The notes beneath the pieces are model-generated. The model did no database searches, was not told the DNA's origin, and was given only the letters and a program-made list of their open reading frames with translations. Both the position numbers and the translations under genes were made by a program. From Polynucleobacter sp. MG-27-Goln-C1 (GTDB lineage: Bacteria > Pseudomonadota > Gammaproteobacteria > Burkholderiales > Burkholderiaceae): a DNA stretch of 64,000 nt. Numbering within the stretch: position 1 is the first letter of the stretch; each line of letters opens with the position of its first letter. The DNA lies in contig NZ_JACVPM010000002.1 in NCBI RefSeq assembly GCF_018881905.1, forward strand, positions 1-64,000, given 5' to 3'. This document shows, in pieces, positions 34,264 through 43,830 of this stretch.

Positions 34264-34995
34264 CTAGCTGATACAAAAGCCGCCTTTCAGTAAAGCTTCC
34301 GGCAAATACCAAGCGCGATAAAGGCCAAACAATCCTGCGGATATCAAAAGGCCAGCGGCAATATATCTCACCCAAATGTATTGCCCAAACTGAGTCAACA
34401 CTGCTGAAAATTTAGAGATGAGCAAGAGGTTGGGCAAAGTGCCCAAGCCAAATGCCAGCATCAGCGCCGCTCCTGTCAACACATCACCCGATAAAAAAGC
34501 GAGGGGCAAAACACTGTAGACCAAACCACAAGGAACCAGACCCCATACCATCCCGCTAAACCAACGAGATGAGCGACCAGTAAAACTTCCTAAGTATTTG
34601 GCCCAATAAGTGGCCATTCGTGCACCAAGCCACTTTCCGACCAATAAGGGGCTATTGGACCTCTGGCGCAAAAGACGCGTGCCCATCAGCAATAAAACCA
34701 AGGATGTGAAAGCAAATAAAGGGCGCTGAATCGGCACTATATTTTGCTGCCAAAGAACCACCCCAATCCAAGCCGCGGCAGCACCGAGCAATACATAAGT
34801 GGTTAATCGCCCGAAGTGCATGATCAATTGCAGGTAAAAGAGCTCAGACTTGCTTTGCAAGGGGAAATAAGTCACCCCTTGGGCAGCCCCTTGGCGCTCA
34901 ATTGCTGCTGCAATACCGCCACACATTAGGGCGCAGTGCCACCCGCTGACTAGAGCACCCAAGAAGATAGCAAGCAGTAGGCTAGTAGTTAACAT
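34264..34995 (-). CDS. DsbD_2 / sulfite-exporter-like membrane protein of the cbb3 locus
   Basis: 243 residues, six membrane helices. The N-terminus FLGALVSGWHCALMCGGIAA has the HCxxMCGG motif of the CcdA/DsbD_2 (TauE/SafE-like) proteins that accompany cbb3 oxidase genes, where copper or thiol handling is suspected. GLVPCGLVYSVLPLAF is the second Cys-containing motif. Divergent from the FNR-family regulator at 35077 with about 80 bases between. Confidence 0.82.
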   Translation of the reverse strand: MLTTSLLLAIFLGALVSGWHCALMCGGIAAAIERQGAAQGVTYFPLQSKSELFYLQLIMHFGRLTTYVLLGAAAAWIGVVLWQQNIVPIQRPLFAFTSLVLLLMGTRLLRQRSNSPLLVGKWLGARMATYWAKYLGSFTGRSSRWFSGMVWGLVPCGLVYSVLPLAFLSGDVLTGAALMLAFGLGTLPNLLLISKFSAVLTQFGQYIWVRYIAAGLLISAGLFGLYRAWYLPEALLKGGFCIS

Positions 34996-35076
34996 CTCAC
35001 CCTCTAACCCTGCCAGGAAATATCAAAATTGCACATTATCCGAGTAGAATAAACTTATCCGACACCTTAATCCAAT

Positions 35077-35835
35077 ATGAATTACACCAGCTCTGATGCC
35101 CCAAGCAGCAAATGCTCAGTATGCGTACTGGGTCAGTTTTGCTTGCCAGTTGGCATCAGCCCAAGTGATATTGCCAAGATTGATACCCTCGTAAAAGAGC
35201 GAGTCCATCTGCAAAAAGGTGAAAGCCTCTACCGTCACGGCGACCCACTGTCTGCGGTTTATAGCATCCGTTTTGGCACCCTGAAGACTGAGTATGGCCT
35301 TGAGGATGGTCGCCAACAAGTCATTGGATTTCATCTGCCAGGCGAGATCTTAGGGCTTGACGGTATTGGTGAGGGTAGCTATCAATCCGAGGCAATCGCT
35401 CTTGAAGAGAGCGAAGTCTGCATTATTCGCTACGAAGCATTTGAAGATTTAGCGCGCCAAATTCCAGTACTGCAAAAACAGTTCCACCGCATTCTGAGTC
35501 GCGAACTCACGCAGGATCAACGTCACCTACTTTCGTTGGGTAGTTTGCGCGCAGAAGAGCGTTTAGCGGCATTCTTATTGAATCTCTCGCAACGTCTAGC
35601 TGCTCGTGGTTACCAAAACAATGAATTTGATTTACGCATGAGCCGCGTAGAAATTGGTAGTTACCTAGGCATTCAAATTGAAACCGTGAGCCGCATGCTT
35701 TCGCGCTTCGCAGAATCAGGACTAATTCAAATTAAACAACGTCATATCAAACTGATTGATATGGATGGACTTTATGAATTAGCCAGCATCCCCAACCCAA
35801 GTCGCACACTTCAAATGAAGCCAGTTAGCGCCTAA
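35077..35835 (+). CDS. fnr: FNR/Anr-family oxygen-sensing transcription regulator
   Basis: 252 residues: an N-terminal [4Fe-4S] motif with Cys13, Cys16 and Cys22, the fourth ligand Cys115, a cyclic-nucleotide-like sensor domain (residues about 35-150) and a C-terminal winged helix with the FNR recognition helix ETVSRMLSRF. With low oxygen the cluster is intact and the dimer binds TTGAT-N4-ATCAA. A perfect such site lies in front of ccoN at 41109. It is convergent with the last gene of the cco operon. Confidence 0.92.
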   Translation: MNYTSSDAPSSKCSVCVLGQFCLPVGISPSDIAKIDTLVKERVHLQKGESLYRHGDPLSAVYSIRFGTLKTEYGLEDGRQQVIGFHLPGEILGLDGIGEGSYQSEAIALEESEVCIIRYEAFEDLARQIPVLQKQFHRILSRELTQDQRHLLSLGSLRAEERLAAFLLNLSQRLAARGYQNNEFDLRMSRVEIGSYLGIQIETVSRMLSRFAESGLIQIKQRHIKLIDMDGLYELASIPNPSRTLQMKPVSA

Positions 35836-35846
35836 GTAATACTGCC

Positions 35847-36107
35847 TTAAATCAAGCCGCGATCCGAACTCTTGTTTCCGTCCGTATCAATACCGGGCAG
35901 GATATAGGCAGTCAAAGCGCTTGAGAATGAGCAAAAGATCCAGATAACAAAAAATCCGATAGTGTAAATACCCTCATCAGAAATGTTTGGGTGATAGCCA
36001 AAAAACAATAGCTCAGCAGGATGCACGACACTAAAGAGCAGACCTTCGGCCAAAATAGAAACCAAAAATGATGGCCACATAATCCAGATGAATAGGCGGT
36101 ACTTCAT
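35847..36107 (-). CDS. Small membrane protein at the end of the cco operon
   Basis: 86 residues, two to three membrane segments (FIWIMWPSFLVSILAEGLLF, YTIGFFVIWIFCSFSSALTA). Its start overlaps the stop of ccoH by four bases. Proteins like this close the cco operon in related betaproteobacteria; a role in cbb3 assembly is inferred from position only. Confidence 0.7.
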   Translation of the reverse strand: MKYRLFIWIMWPSFLVSILAEGLLFSVVHPAELLFFGYHPNISDEGIYTIGFFVIWIFCSFSSALTAYILPGIDTDGNKSSDRGLI

Positions 36108-36307
36108 TTGCGATCCTGCTCTACCTTGAGCTGCTCAACTTTAAGTCCACGCTTAACTACACCATCGCGCACAGGCTTATCAGCGTAAAGATTGACGGCC
36201 AAGTAAATAGTAATCATGCACCCGATAGCCGCCACTGCTGGGCCGCTAATAAGTAACCATGGCCAGAGCTGTTTGAACCAAGGCTTATTTGTTTTGAGTT
36301 CTGACAT
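36104..36307 (-). CDS. ccoH: Short FixH/CcoH-like cbb3 assembly protein
   Basis: 67 residues from ATG 36307 (GAGAGG six bases upstream; an earlier ATG at 36313 sits on the ribosome-binding site). One membrane helix (WPWLLISGPAVAAIGCMITI) followed by YADKPVRDGVVKRGL matches the N-terminal part of FixH, which helps assemble cbb3 oxidase. It is shorter than typical FixH (about 150 residues), as if only the anchor part is kept. Confidence 0.75.
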   Translation of the reverse strand: MSELKTNKPWFKQLWPWLLISGPAVAAIGCMITIYLAVNLYADKPVRDGVVKRGLKVEQLKVEQDRK

Positions 36308-36337
36308 ATTCATCCTCTCTATCTTTTGCTATACAGC

Positions 36338-37795
36338 TTAGCGGGGAACAATAAAACTTGATTTTTCATAGCGCGTCCTAGTAATCATCTCTTTACCAGA
36401 CATCTCTTGGCCAACTACATCAAAATGAATTGGGTAATTACCAGGCTCATGCGCACCAACAGTAGTGCTCACTTTAACCGGAATCAATAGATTACTGGCT
36501 GGACCCACTGCAATCTCAGTGACAACTTGACCCTGAGAGTTTAGGATTTTTAAGTCTTCCAGACCTGTTGCCTTGAGTTGCACATTCATATTATTTTCTG
36601 AGGCATTCATGATCTGAATGCGATAGATGTTCTCAATACGCACACCGTCGACTTCACGAGCTAATGCCCCACGATCTCGCATCACATCCACGCGCAATGG
36701 ATTGCGAGTAATCAAGGAAATTAGGAATGCACTTGTAAGAACTGTGATGAAGGCCATGTAAATCAAAACGCGTGGTCGCAAGATGTGGCGAATGGCACTT
36801 TGATTGGTTTCTTTGTCTTCAATGGCTCGCTCAGTCGTATACCGAATCAATCCCTTGGGATAATCCACCTTCTCCATTACTTGATCACAAGCATCAATAC
36901 AGGCACCACAACCAATACACATGTATTGGAGACCATCACGAATATCAATGCCGGTTGGGCAGACTTGCACGCAAATACTGCAATCTACGCAATCCCCCAA
37001 ACCCAGAGTGGCATGATCAGCAGACTTACTACGGCTACCGCGTGGCTCGCCACGAACTTTGTCGTAAGTAACCAGGAAGGTATCTTTATCCACCATGACG
37101 CTTTGGAAGCGAGCGTATGGGCACATGTATTTACATACTTGCTCACGCATGAAACCAGCATTGCCCCAGGTTGCAAAGCTATAAAAGCACAGCCAGAAAG
37201 TTTGCCATGGGCCGAGTGATAGATGGAGGATGGCTGCAGCAAGGGTTTCAATTGGAGTGAAATAGCCAATGAAAGTAAAGCCAGTCCAAAAGGCAATTAA
37301 GAGCCACAGGGCGTGCTTGGTGATTTTCAGGCGCCACTTACGGATACTCCAAGGCCACTCTTCCCCATCCAAACGAATACGTGCGAATCGGTCACCCTCA
37401 ACCTTACGCTCGATCCACATAAAGATTTCGGTATAGACAGTTTGCGGGCAAGCGTAGCCACAAAATAATCGACCAGCAATTGCAGTGAATAAAAAGAGGG
37501 CTAAGGCAGAGAGAATTAAGAGGAGTGTGAGATAGATCACATCCTGTGGCCACAGCACCAGACCAAAGATATAAAACTTACGCTGAATTAAATCAAACAG
37601 AACTGCTTGACGACCATTCCAACTAACCCATGGTAGGCCATAAAACAGCAACTGAGTAGCAATCACTAGAATAATTCGCCAGCGAGCAAAGATGCCGCTT
37701 ACTGAACGCGGATAAATCTTACGACGAATCTCGTAGAGAGATTCCTCGATTACATCAATAGGAATAGGCTTCCCGACCGGCGAATTATCTGACAC
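36338..37795 (-). CDS. ccoG: cbb3 oxidase accessory protein CcoG
   Basis: 485 residues. Several membrane helices, a Cys motif GYACPQTVYTEIF, then two ferredoxin-like [4Fe-4S] motifs CVDCSICVQVCPTG and CIGCGACIDACDQV, then a C-terminal helix and IgG-like domain. CcoG reduces and inserts copper for the oxidase. It follows ccoP by 3 bases in the operon. Confidence 0.95.
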   Translation of the reverse strand: MSDNSPVGKPIPIDVIEESLYEIRRKIYPRSVSGIFARWRIILVIATQLLFYGLPWVSWNGRQAVLFDLIQRKFYIFGLVLWPQDVIYLTLLLILSALALFLFTAIAGRLFCGYACPQTVYTEIFMWIERKVEGDRFARIRLDGEEWPWSIRKWRLKITKHALWLLIAFWTGFTFIGYFTPIETLAAAILHLSLGPWQTFWLCFYSFATWGNAGFMREQVCKYMCPYARFQSVMVDKDTFLVTYDKVRGEPRGSRSKSADHATLGLGDCVDCSICVQVCPTGIDIRDGLQYMCIGCGACIDACDQVMEKVDYPKGLIRYTTERAIEDKETNQSAIRHILRPRVLIYMAFITVLTSAFLISLITRNPLRVDVMRDRGALAREVDGVRIENIYRIQIMNASENNMNVQLKATGLEDLKILNSQGQVVTEIAVGPASNLLIPVKVSTTVGAHEPGNYPIHFDVVGQEMSGKEMITRTRYEKSSFIVPR

Positions 37796-37798
37796 TGA

Positions 37799-38722
37799 TT
37801 ACTTAGCCGCAGCAGTTTTGTTGTTAGATAAACCCCAAACGTATGCAGTTAAGAGATGAATCTTCTCAGGACTTAAAACTTTATCTTGAGCAGGCATCAT
37901 TGCCATGCGACCTTTAGTCAGCGTCTCAATAATCGTTGCCTCTGATCCACCATACAACCAAGTTTTATCAGTCAGGTTAGGTGCGCCTATAGCAATATTG
38001 CCTTTGCCATCCGCACCGTGACAAGCTACGCAATTCGCTTTAAACACTTCTGCGCCACGAGCCGCTTTTGATTCATCTACAGGTAAACCTGAAAGGCTAC
38101 GTACATAGTTAGCTACATCCACAATCTGATTGCTATCCAACTGCGGGAACGGAGGCATAACACCTGCGCGGCCATTAATTAAAGTGGTTTTGATATTTTC
38201 TGGGGAGCCACCATACAGCCAGTCGCCGTCAGTTAAATTCGGGAAGCCTTTTGCGCCGCCTGCATCTGAACCATGACACTGGGCGCAGGAATTCAAGAAC
38301 AAACGCTGACCCATTTCACGTGCTTTTGGATCTGCGGCAACCTGCTCAATATCCATCTGTACGTACTTAGCGTATACCGGCTTCAACTCGTCATTTGCCT
38401 GCGTCATGGAACTCATCAAAGCGCCATCAGTGGTATAGCCCACAACACCTGGAAATGAACCTAAACCTGGGAACAAAACTAAATAGACCAATGCAAAGAT
38501 ACAAGAGAGCAAGAACATCCACATCCACCAACGCGGTAATGGATTGTTGAGCTCGCGCAAATCGCCATCCCAAACGTGTCCAGTATCGGCTACTGCGCCA
38601 TCGGCTGTGTGAACTACCTTAGCCTTGCGCTGAGAAAACAAAAGCCAGATACACCAAACAATACCGACTAATGAAACTAGCGCAATGTAGTTGCTCCAAC
38701 CGTTATTAAAAAAGTCACTCAT
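37799..38722 (-). CDS. ccoP: cbb3 oxidase diheme subunit CcoP
   Basis: 307 residues. Two N-terminal membrane helices, then two cytochrome c domains with heme motifs CAQCH at 146-150 and CVACH at 231-235; Met ligands follow in each (MPPFPQ, MPAQDK). Passes electrons from periplasmic cytochrome c to CcoO/CcoN. Its start overlaps the ccoQ stop (ATGA). Confidence 0.95.
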   Translation of the reverse strand: MSDFFNNGWSNYIALVSLVGIVWCIWLLFSQRKAKVVHTADGAVADTGHVWDGDLRELNNPLPRWWMWMFLLSCIFALVYLVLFPGLGSFPGVVGYTTDGALMSSMTQANDELKPVYAKYVQMDIEQVAADPKAREMGQRLFLNSCAQCHGSDAGGAKGFPNLTDGDWLYGGSPENIKTTLINGRAGVMPPFPQLDSNQIVDVANYVRSLSGLPVDESKAARGAEVFKANCVACHGADGKGNIAIGAPNLTDKTWLYGGSEATIIETLTKGRMAMMPAQDKVLSPEKIHLLTAYVWGLSNNKTAAAK

Positions 38723-38886
38723 GATTTGTCCTTACTAAATTCATCCGGAAGATCAAATGGAAGTTCAGCTGATTCTTCATTAGCCGACTTTCTACTTGGA
38801 GACCACGCCCACCAAACAATTCCAACAAAAAAGACTAGTCCTATGACTGTTGAAAAAGCGGAGAGATAAGCTATGATCTGTTCCAT
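38719..38886 (-). CDS. ccoQ: cbb3 oxidase small subunit CcoQ
   Basis: A 55-residue gene missed by length cut-offs. ATG 38886; one membrane helix (FSTVIGLVFFVGIVWWAWSP) and a hydrophilic acidic tail, the CcoQ/FixQ pattern. It lies between ccoO and ccoP, where ccoQ always sits, and its stop overlaps the ccoP start by 4 bases. It stabilises the oxidase complex. Confidence 0.88.
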   Translation of the reverse strand: MEQIIAYLSAFSTVIGLVFFVGIVWWAWSPSRKSANEESAELPFDLPDEFSKDKS

Positions 38887-38922
38887 TTGATTTATATAGT
38901 TTTAAGTTAATAACCTTGGCGC

Positions 38923-39573
38923 TTACTTCGCTACAACTTCATCAACGATGATGTAGCGACGATTTACACCCAAACCTTGTAGGTAAGCAATTAATGCATC
39001 TTCTTCAGTCTTGCCTTCCAACTCCTTAGGAGCCTCAGCAATCATTTCATCGGTGTAAGGTACGCCCAAACGACGCATTGCCACCATATGAGACTGGATC
39101 GAGGAAGCATCGGCAGCATTTTTTTGCAACCAAGGATATCCAGGCATATTGGACTCAGGAACCACATCACGCGGATTGCGGAGGTGAATGCGATGCCAAT
39201 CATCAGAATAGCGTGCACCAACACGAGCTAAATCAGGACCAGTACGCTTACTACCCCACAAGAATGGATGATCAAATACGGATTCACCAGCTAAAGAGTA
39301 AGGGCCGTAACGCTCTACTTCAGAACGTAATGTACGGATCTGTTGTGAATGGCAACCAACGCAACCTTCGCGCTGGTAGATGTCGCGACCGGCTAAACGC
39401 AAGGCTGTGTATGGCGCTACGCCAGGACTTGGCTCTGTTGTTGTGTGCTGAAAGAACAGCGGAACAATTTGTACCAAACCAGCAATAGAAACAACGATGA
39501 TCGTAGCGATGATTAACCAACCAACGTTTTTCTCAAGCGTTCCATGGGAAAAGAATTTATTTTCGTTAGACAT
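38923..39573 (-). CDS. ccoO: cbb3 oxidase monoheme subunit CcoO
   Basis: 216 residues from ATG 39573, chosen for AGGAG six bases upstream. One N-terminal membrane helix (residues about 18-40) and a cytochrome c domain with CVGCH at 71-75. The downstream NMPGYPW supplies the axial Met. Member of the FNR-driven ccoNOQPGH operon. Confidence 0.95.
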   Translation of the reverse strand: MSNENKFFSHGTLEKNVGWLIIATIIVVSIAGLVQIVPLFFQHTTTEPSPGVAPYTALRLAGRDIYQREGCVGCHSQQIRTLRSEVERYGPYSLAGESVFDHPFLWGSKRTGPDLARVGARYSDDWHRIHLRNPRDVVPESNMPGYPWLQKNAADASSIQSHMVAMRRLGVPYTDEMIAEAPKELEGKTEEDALIAYLQGLGVNRRYIIVDEVVAK

Positions 39574-39583
39574 TTTCTTCTCC

Positions 39584-41026
39584 TTAGTGAGCAGTTGCAG
39601 TTGTTTGTGGAATTGGGGCATTCACAAATGTTTTACCAATCACTGTCTTGTAAACGTTGTATGCCATCAAGAACATGCCGCTCAAGTAACAGAGGCCGCC
39701 CAACAAACGAATCACATAGAAGGGGAATGTTGCTTTGACAGACTCAACGAAGCTGTAGGTCAAAGTTCCGTCTGGCTCAAATGCTCTCCACATCAGACCT
39801 TGCATCACTCCAGCAATCCACATCGCAGCGATATAAAGAACAACGCCAATGGTAGCGATCCAGAAATGCACTTCAATTAAGCGCGTGCTGTACATATCTT
39901 TTTGTCCAACTAAGCGCGGGATGAGATAGTACAAAGAGCCGATCGTAATCATGGCAACCCAACCTAGGGCGCCTGAGTGCACGTGTCCAATAGTCCAGTC
40001 GGTGTAATGAGACAAGCTATTCACAGTCTTAATAGACATCATCGAACCTTCGAACGTAGACATACCGTAGAAAGACAATGCCACTACTAAGAATTTTAAG
40101 ATTGGATCAGTGCGCAATTTAAACCAAGCACCAGACAAAGTCATGATGCCGTTGATCATGCCGCCCCATGATGGAGCCAACAAAATAATCGAGAACACGG
40201 TTCCAAGAGACTGAGTCCAGTCAGGCAAGGAAGTGTGTTGCAAATGGTGAGGGCCTGCCCACATATAGGTAAAGTTCAAAGCCCAGAAGTGGACGATAGA
40301 CAAACGATATGAGTAGATTGGACGTTCTGCTTGCTTAGGGATGAAGTAGTACATCATGCCCAAGAAGCTGGTAGTCAAGAAGAAGCCAACCGCATTATGG
40401 CCATACCACCACTGCACCATGGCATCTTGCACGCCCGCGTATGCGGAATAGGATTTCCACAAGCTTGCTGGCATTTCTAAGTTATTAAAAATATGCAGAA
40501 TGGCAATAGTCAGGATGTATGCACCAAAGAACCAATTGGAAACATAAATGTGTTTTGTTTTGCGCTTCATGATGGTGCCAAAGAACACCACTGCATAGGC
40601 AACCCAAACCAAGGTAATCAGAATATCAATTGGCCACTCAAGCTCTGCGTATTCCTTAGAAGTTGAAATACCCAAAGGTAATGTCACTGCTGCCAACACA
40701 ATGACAGCCTGCCAACCCCAGAAAGTAAATGCAGCTAGCTTGTCACAAAAGAGTCTTGCTTGGCAGGTGCGCTGCACGATGTAATAGGACGTCGCAAACA
40801 ATGCCGATCCACCGAAGGCAAAAATCACCGCATTGGTGTGTAGTGGACGCAAGCGACCGTAACTTAGCCATGGAATATTAAAAGTGATATCAGGCCAAAT
40901 GAGCTGCGCGGCGAGGACAACTCCCACGAGCATGCCCACAATTCCCCAAAGAACCGTAACGATGGCAAATTGGCTGACAACCTTGTAATTGAAGGTATCT
41001 TGATTGTTCCCCACGGTAAGTCCCAT
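39584..41026 (-). CDS. ccoN: cbb3 oxidase catalytic subunit CcoN
   Basis: 480 residues from ATG 41026 (AGGAG five bases upstream). Heme-copper oxidase subunit I with the conserved histidines in [16 protein letters not shown] (low-spin heme b), [10 protein letters not shown] (Cu-B/cross-linked Tyr region), and [16 protein letters not shown] (high-spin heme and Cu-B). High-affinity oxygen reduction and proton pumping at low oxygen. First gene of the operon behind the FNR site. Confidence 0.95.
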   Translation of the reverse strand: MGLTVGNNQDTFNYKVVSQFAIVTVLWGIVGMLVGVVLAAQLIWPDITFNIPWLSYGRLRPLHTNAVIFAFGGSALFATSYYIVQRTCQARLFCDKLAAFTFWGWQAVIVLAAVTLPLGISTSKEYAELEWPIDILITLVWVAYAVVFFGTIMKRKTKHIYVSNWFFGAYILTIAILHIFNNLEMPASLWKSYSAYAGVQDAMVQWWYGHNAVGFFLTTSFLGMMYYFIPKQAERPIYSYRLSIVHFWALNFTYMWAGPHHLQHTSLPDWTQSLGTVFSIILLAPSWGGMINGIMTLSGAWFKLRTDPILKFLVVALSFYGMSTFEGSMMSIKTVNSLSHYTDWTIGHVHSGALGWVAMITIGSLYYLIPRLVGQKDMYSTRLIEVHFWIATIGVVLYIAAMWIAGVMQGLMWRAFEPDGTLTYSFVESVKATFPFYVIRLLGGLCYLSGMFLMAYNVYKTVIGKTFVNAPIPQTTATAH

Positions 41027-41080
41027 GGTTTCTCCTTTTTTTGTGACCAAACAGCGACATAATCCAAATAGACTGAAACC

Positions 41081-41122
41081 ATTATCAAAGCAAGGATCAG
41101 GGGGTGTTTTGATCTATATCAA
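41081..41122 (-). promoter_or_regulatory. FNR/Anr-activated promoter of ccoNOQPGH
   Basis: A perfect FNR box TTGATCTATATCAA occupies 41109-41122. On the minus strand a GATAAT hexamer at 41086-41081 fits as the -10 element, placing the transcription start near 41074. The box centre (41115.5) is then at about -41, the class II FNR position that replaces a -35 element. The leader to ccoN would be about 48 bases. Confidence 0.85.
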
Positions 41123-41196
41123 AAAGGATGCGTGCTTTTACGCTTTTTATAACTCTATTGATTTCGGTATATCGGCTAAATACTTAAAAAATATAG

Positions 41197-41376
41197 CTAT
41201 TTTTGTGAGTATTCACTAACATTTTTAGATTTAGGGGTATCGTCATCCATCAAGATAGCCTCAGCCGGACCCTCTAAATCATCAAATTGCCCTGCCTTCA
41301 CAGACCAATAGAAAATCCAGGCCAAAAGGCCAATTAATAGCAAGGAAATGGGGATCAAGAGAAAAAGGCTTTCCAT
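41197..41376 (-). CDS. ccoS: cbb3 oxidase maturation protein CcoS
   Basis: A 59-residue gene hidden by its size. ATG 41376; one membrane helix (IPISLLLIGLLAWIFYWSVK) followed by the family's AGQFDDLEGPAEAIL segment, which is diagnostic of CcoS/FixS. CcoS is needed for cofactor insertion in CcoN. It follows the ccoI stop by 9 bases; the FNR promoter of ccoN lies after it. Confidence 0.9.
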   Translation of the reverse strand: MESLFLLIPISLLLIGLLAWIFYWSVKAGQFDDLEGPAEAILMDDDTPKSKNVSEYSQK

Positions 41377-41385
41377 TCCTCTAGT

Positions 41386-43824
41386 CTAGGCCTTTCTGAG
41401 GCGCCAGGCATTTAATGTGACCGCAAGAGAGGATAAGGACATGCCTATGCCTGCAACCCAGGGGTTGACCCAACCCATCATGGCTGCCGGAATCGCTAAC
41501 AAGTTGTAAACCAAAGCCCAGATCAAGTTTTCTTTAATAATCCGCTGGGTCTTATCAGCCAACAATAGAGATTGGGCTAAAGGGGCCAAGGAGCTTGCGG
41601 TCAAAATTGCATCTGCGCCTGCGGTAGCAAGGGGTGCGCCGGCTCCAACAGCGATCGAGACATCCGCTCTTGCTAATAAAGGTGCATCGTTAATGCCATC
41701 GCCAATTGCCCAAACGAAGTGACCCTCTTTTTGTAAATGCTCAATGTAGTGATACTTATCCTCTGGCGAGCAGGCACCCTTAAAACTAGTGATACCAACC
41801 TGATGTGCCCACCACGCTACAGTCGCTGGGTCATCCCCGGAAACTAAATGCACTGTGATCTTGCGAGATTTTGCAGCAGCCAATAATTTTTCAAGTCCCG
41901 CTCTTGGAGTATCCAGAAATAGAAAACTAGCAATCACGCCTTTGTCATCCGATAAATGGACTTGACCATACTGCCCTTCTTGCGCAATCTGTTGAGCACC
42001 CGTCCAAGCAGCACTTCCTAAGCGATACACACCAGCACTCAGACCTTTGCTCAATTGATTAGTAACTGCTTCAGATAAAACGGCTGGGGAACAATTTTCA
42101 GCTTCAGCAGCACGCAATAAAGAAAGCGCAAGAGGATGTTTTTGGCCTGCCTCAATTGATGCGGCCAGACCGAGAACATCCGCCCTGGAAAAATCTGGGC
42201 GAGCAATCAGGACTTCTTTGAGTTCTGGTTGACCCATAGTGAGCGTACCAGTTTTATCTAGTACTAAGTCCGTAGATTTGACCAAGCCTTCGAGTACATG
42301 GCCGCGCACAATTAATAAACCTAATTTCGTTACGGCACCTTGGGCTGCAGCCATCGCCGTTGGAACAGCGAGTGACAAAGCACAAGGGCAACTTGCGACT
42401 AATACAGAAACTAAAACTGTCCAAGCTCTACTAGGGTCTACGTACCACCAAATTGCTGAAGACAGAAAAGCGGCAATCAACAAAAAGCCGACAAAATATC
42501 CAGCCCACTTTTCTGCGAGACTGACCATCAAAGGTTTGGCTTGCAATGCCTGATCAAGCAATGAGGCAATTCCGGCAATGCGAGTTGATTGCCCTACGGC
42601 ATCGATTCTCATTAGCATGGGATTGAGAATATTGTGCGTACCTGCATACACTCGATCCCCAATCTTCTTATCAATCGGTTTAGATTCTCCTGTAAGTAGC
42701 GACTCATCTAAAGCGCTCTCGCACTCAATCAAAATACCGTCAGCTGGAACAACATCTCCCGGGGGAACACGAAGAACCTCACCGGGGTTGCAGTTAATTA
42801 CCGGAACAATTTCTACCTGGTGAGATGCTGGATAGTTTGGCACCCACTCACAAGTCGCAGGTAGCTGTTTTGCTAGAGCCTCTGCGCCGCCCTGTGCATC
42901 TTGGCGAGCCAATAACTCTACGTAGCGAGCGCCCAAAATAAAGGCAACAAACATCGTGATCGAATCGAAATAACCTTGTCCCGAACCAGTAGCGAGATTC
43001 ACGGTACCCGCACTAAATGCCAGCGCCAAAGCTAAGGCAATTGGCACATCCATGCCGAGCATATGAGTTTGGCGAAAGGAGGCAACACTACGCCATGCTG
43101 CTTGAAAAATGGGGCCGGCTGAATAGACCATGACTGGAACAGTAAGCGCCCAACTAGTCCAGCCTAATAGCAGGTCATACTCCGCAGTGATATCACTATC
43201 GCCAACATAGCTAGGCCAGGCATACATCATGACTTGCATCATGCCTAACAACGCAACCCCAAGCCTCGTGAGCAATTGACGGCGTTCTTTCTTGGACTTT
43301 TCAATAGAAAGTGAAGGCTCAAAAGGCCAAGCCTCATAGCCAATGCGTTCCACTTCAAACAACAAGCGAGCTAGGCTAGTTCGCTCTGGTGAAAATTCTG
43401 CCTTTACTTTTTGGCTTACATAGTTGATCTGCACATCCTTCACACCAGGAATGCGTCGCAAATGTTGCTCACACAACCAGACACAAGCAGCACAACGAAT
43501 CTTCTCAAGCCTTAAGGTTGTCTCTAAATTCCCCTCCTCACCACTGGGTCGGGTGTAGCGACCAAGTAAAGAGGGATCATCATAGGGAGCCAGGCTATCG
43601 GGAATTTCATTTGAGGCAAGGTAAGCTGCAGGCTTATCACTTGACTGTGCGCGACGTGCATAGAAGACTTCTAATCCCTCGCCATGTATGGTTTGTGCAA
43701 TCGCCATGCAACCAGCACAACAGAATTTTCTACTCATACCACCAAGCTCGAGCTCGTATGAATCACCCGGAAGAATAAAACTTCCGCAGTGATAGCAGCT
43801 ATTGTTTGGCAAACTCGAACTCAT
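41386..43824 (-). CDS. ccoI: Copper-translocating P-type ATPase CcoI (FixI)
   Basis: 812 residues. N-terminal Cys-rich region (Cys10, Cys13, Cys35, Cys36, Cys39: YHCG and FCCAGC) then a heavy-metal domain with CAACVWLC at 111-118; CPCALSLAV in the membrane, DKTGTLTMGQ phosphorylation site, and GDGINDAPLL hinge. This FixI/CcoI type supplies copper to cbb3 oxidase. It lies 6 bases after an MFS gene stop, so it may be read from that unit or from an internal promoter. Confidence 0.93.
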   Translation of the reverse strand: MSSSLPNNSCYHCGSFILPGDSYELELGGMSRKFCCAGCMAIAQTIHGEGLEVFYARRAQSSDKPAAYLASNEIPDSLAPYDDPSLLGRYTRPSGEEGNLETTLRLEKIRCAACVWLCEQHLRRIPGVKDVQINYVSQKVKAEFSPERTSLARLLFEVERIGYEAWPFEPSLSIEKSKKERRQLLTRLGVALLGMMQVMMYAWPSYVGDSDITAEYDLLLGWTSWALTVPVMVYSAGPIFQAAWRSVASFRQTHMLGMDVPIALALALAFSAGTVNLATGSGQGYFDSITMFVAFILGARYVELLARQDAQGGAEALAKQLPATCEWVPNYPASHQVEIVPVINCNPGEVLRVPPGDVVPADGILIECESALDESLLTGESKPIDKKIGDRVYAGTHNILNPMLMRIDAVGQSTRIAGIASLLDQALQAKPLMVSLAEKWAGYFVGFLLIAAFLSSAIWWYVDPSRAWTVLVSVLVASCPCALSLAVPTAMAAAQGAVTKLGLLIVRGHVLEGLVKSTDLVLDKTGTLTMGQPELKEVLIARPDFSRADVLGLAASIEAGQKHPLALSLLRAAEAENCSPAVLSEAVTNQLSKGLSAGVYRLGSAAWTGAQQIAQEGQYGQVHLSDDKGVIASFLFLDTPRAGLEKLLAAAKSRKITVHLVSGDDPATVAWWAHQVGITSFKGACSPEDKYHYIEHLQKEGHFVWAIGDGINDAPLLARADVSIAVGAGAPLATAGADAILTASSLAPLAQSLLLADKTQRIIKENLIWALVYNLLAIPAAMMGWVNPWVAGIGMSLSSLAVTLNAWRLRKA

Positions 43825-43830
43825 GAATCA

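Noticed and set aside
38273-39488. Several plus-strand frames of 60-136 codons across ccoP and ccoO
   Set aside because: All are antisense shadows of well-supported cytochrome oxidase genes.
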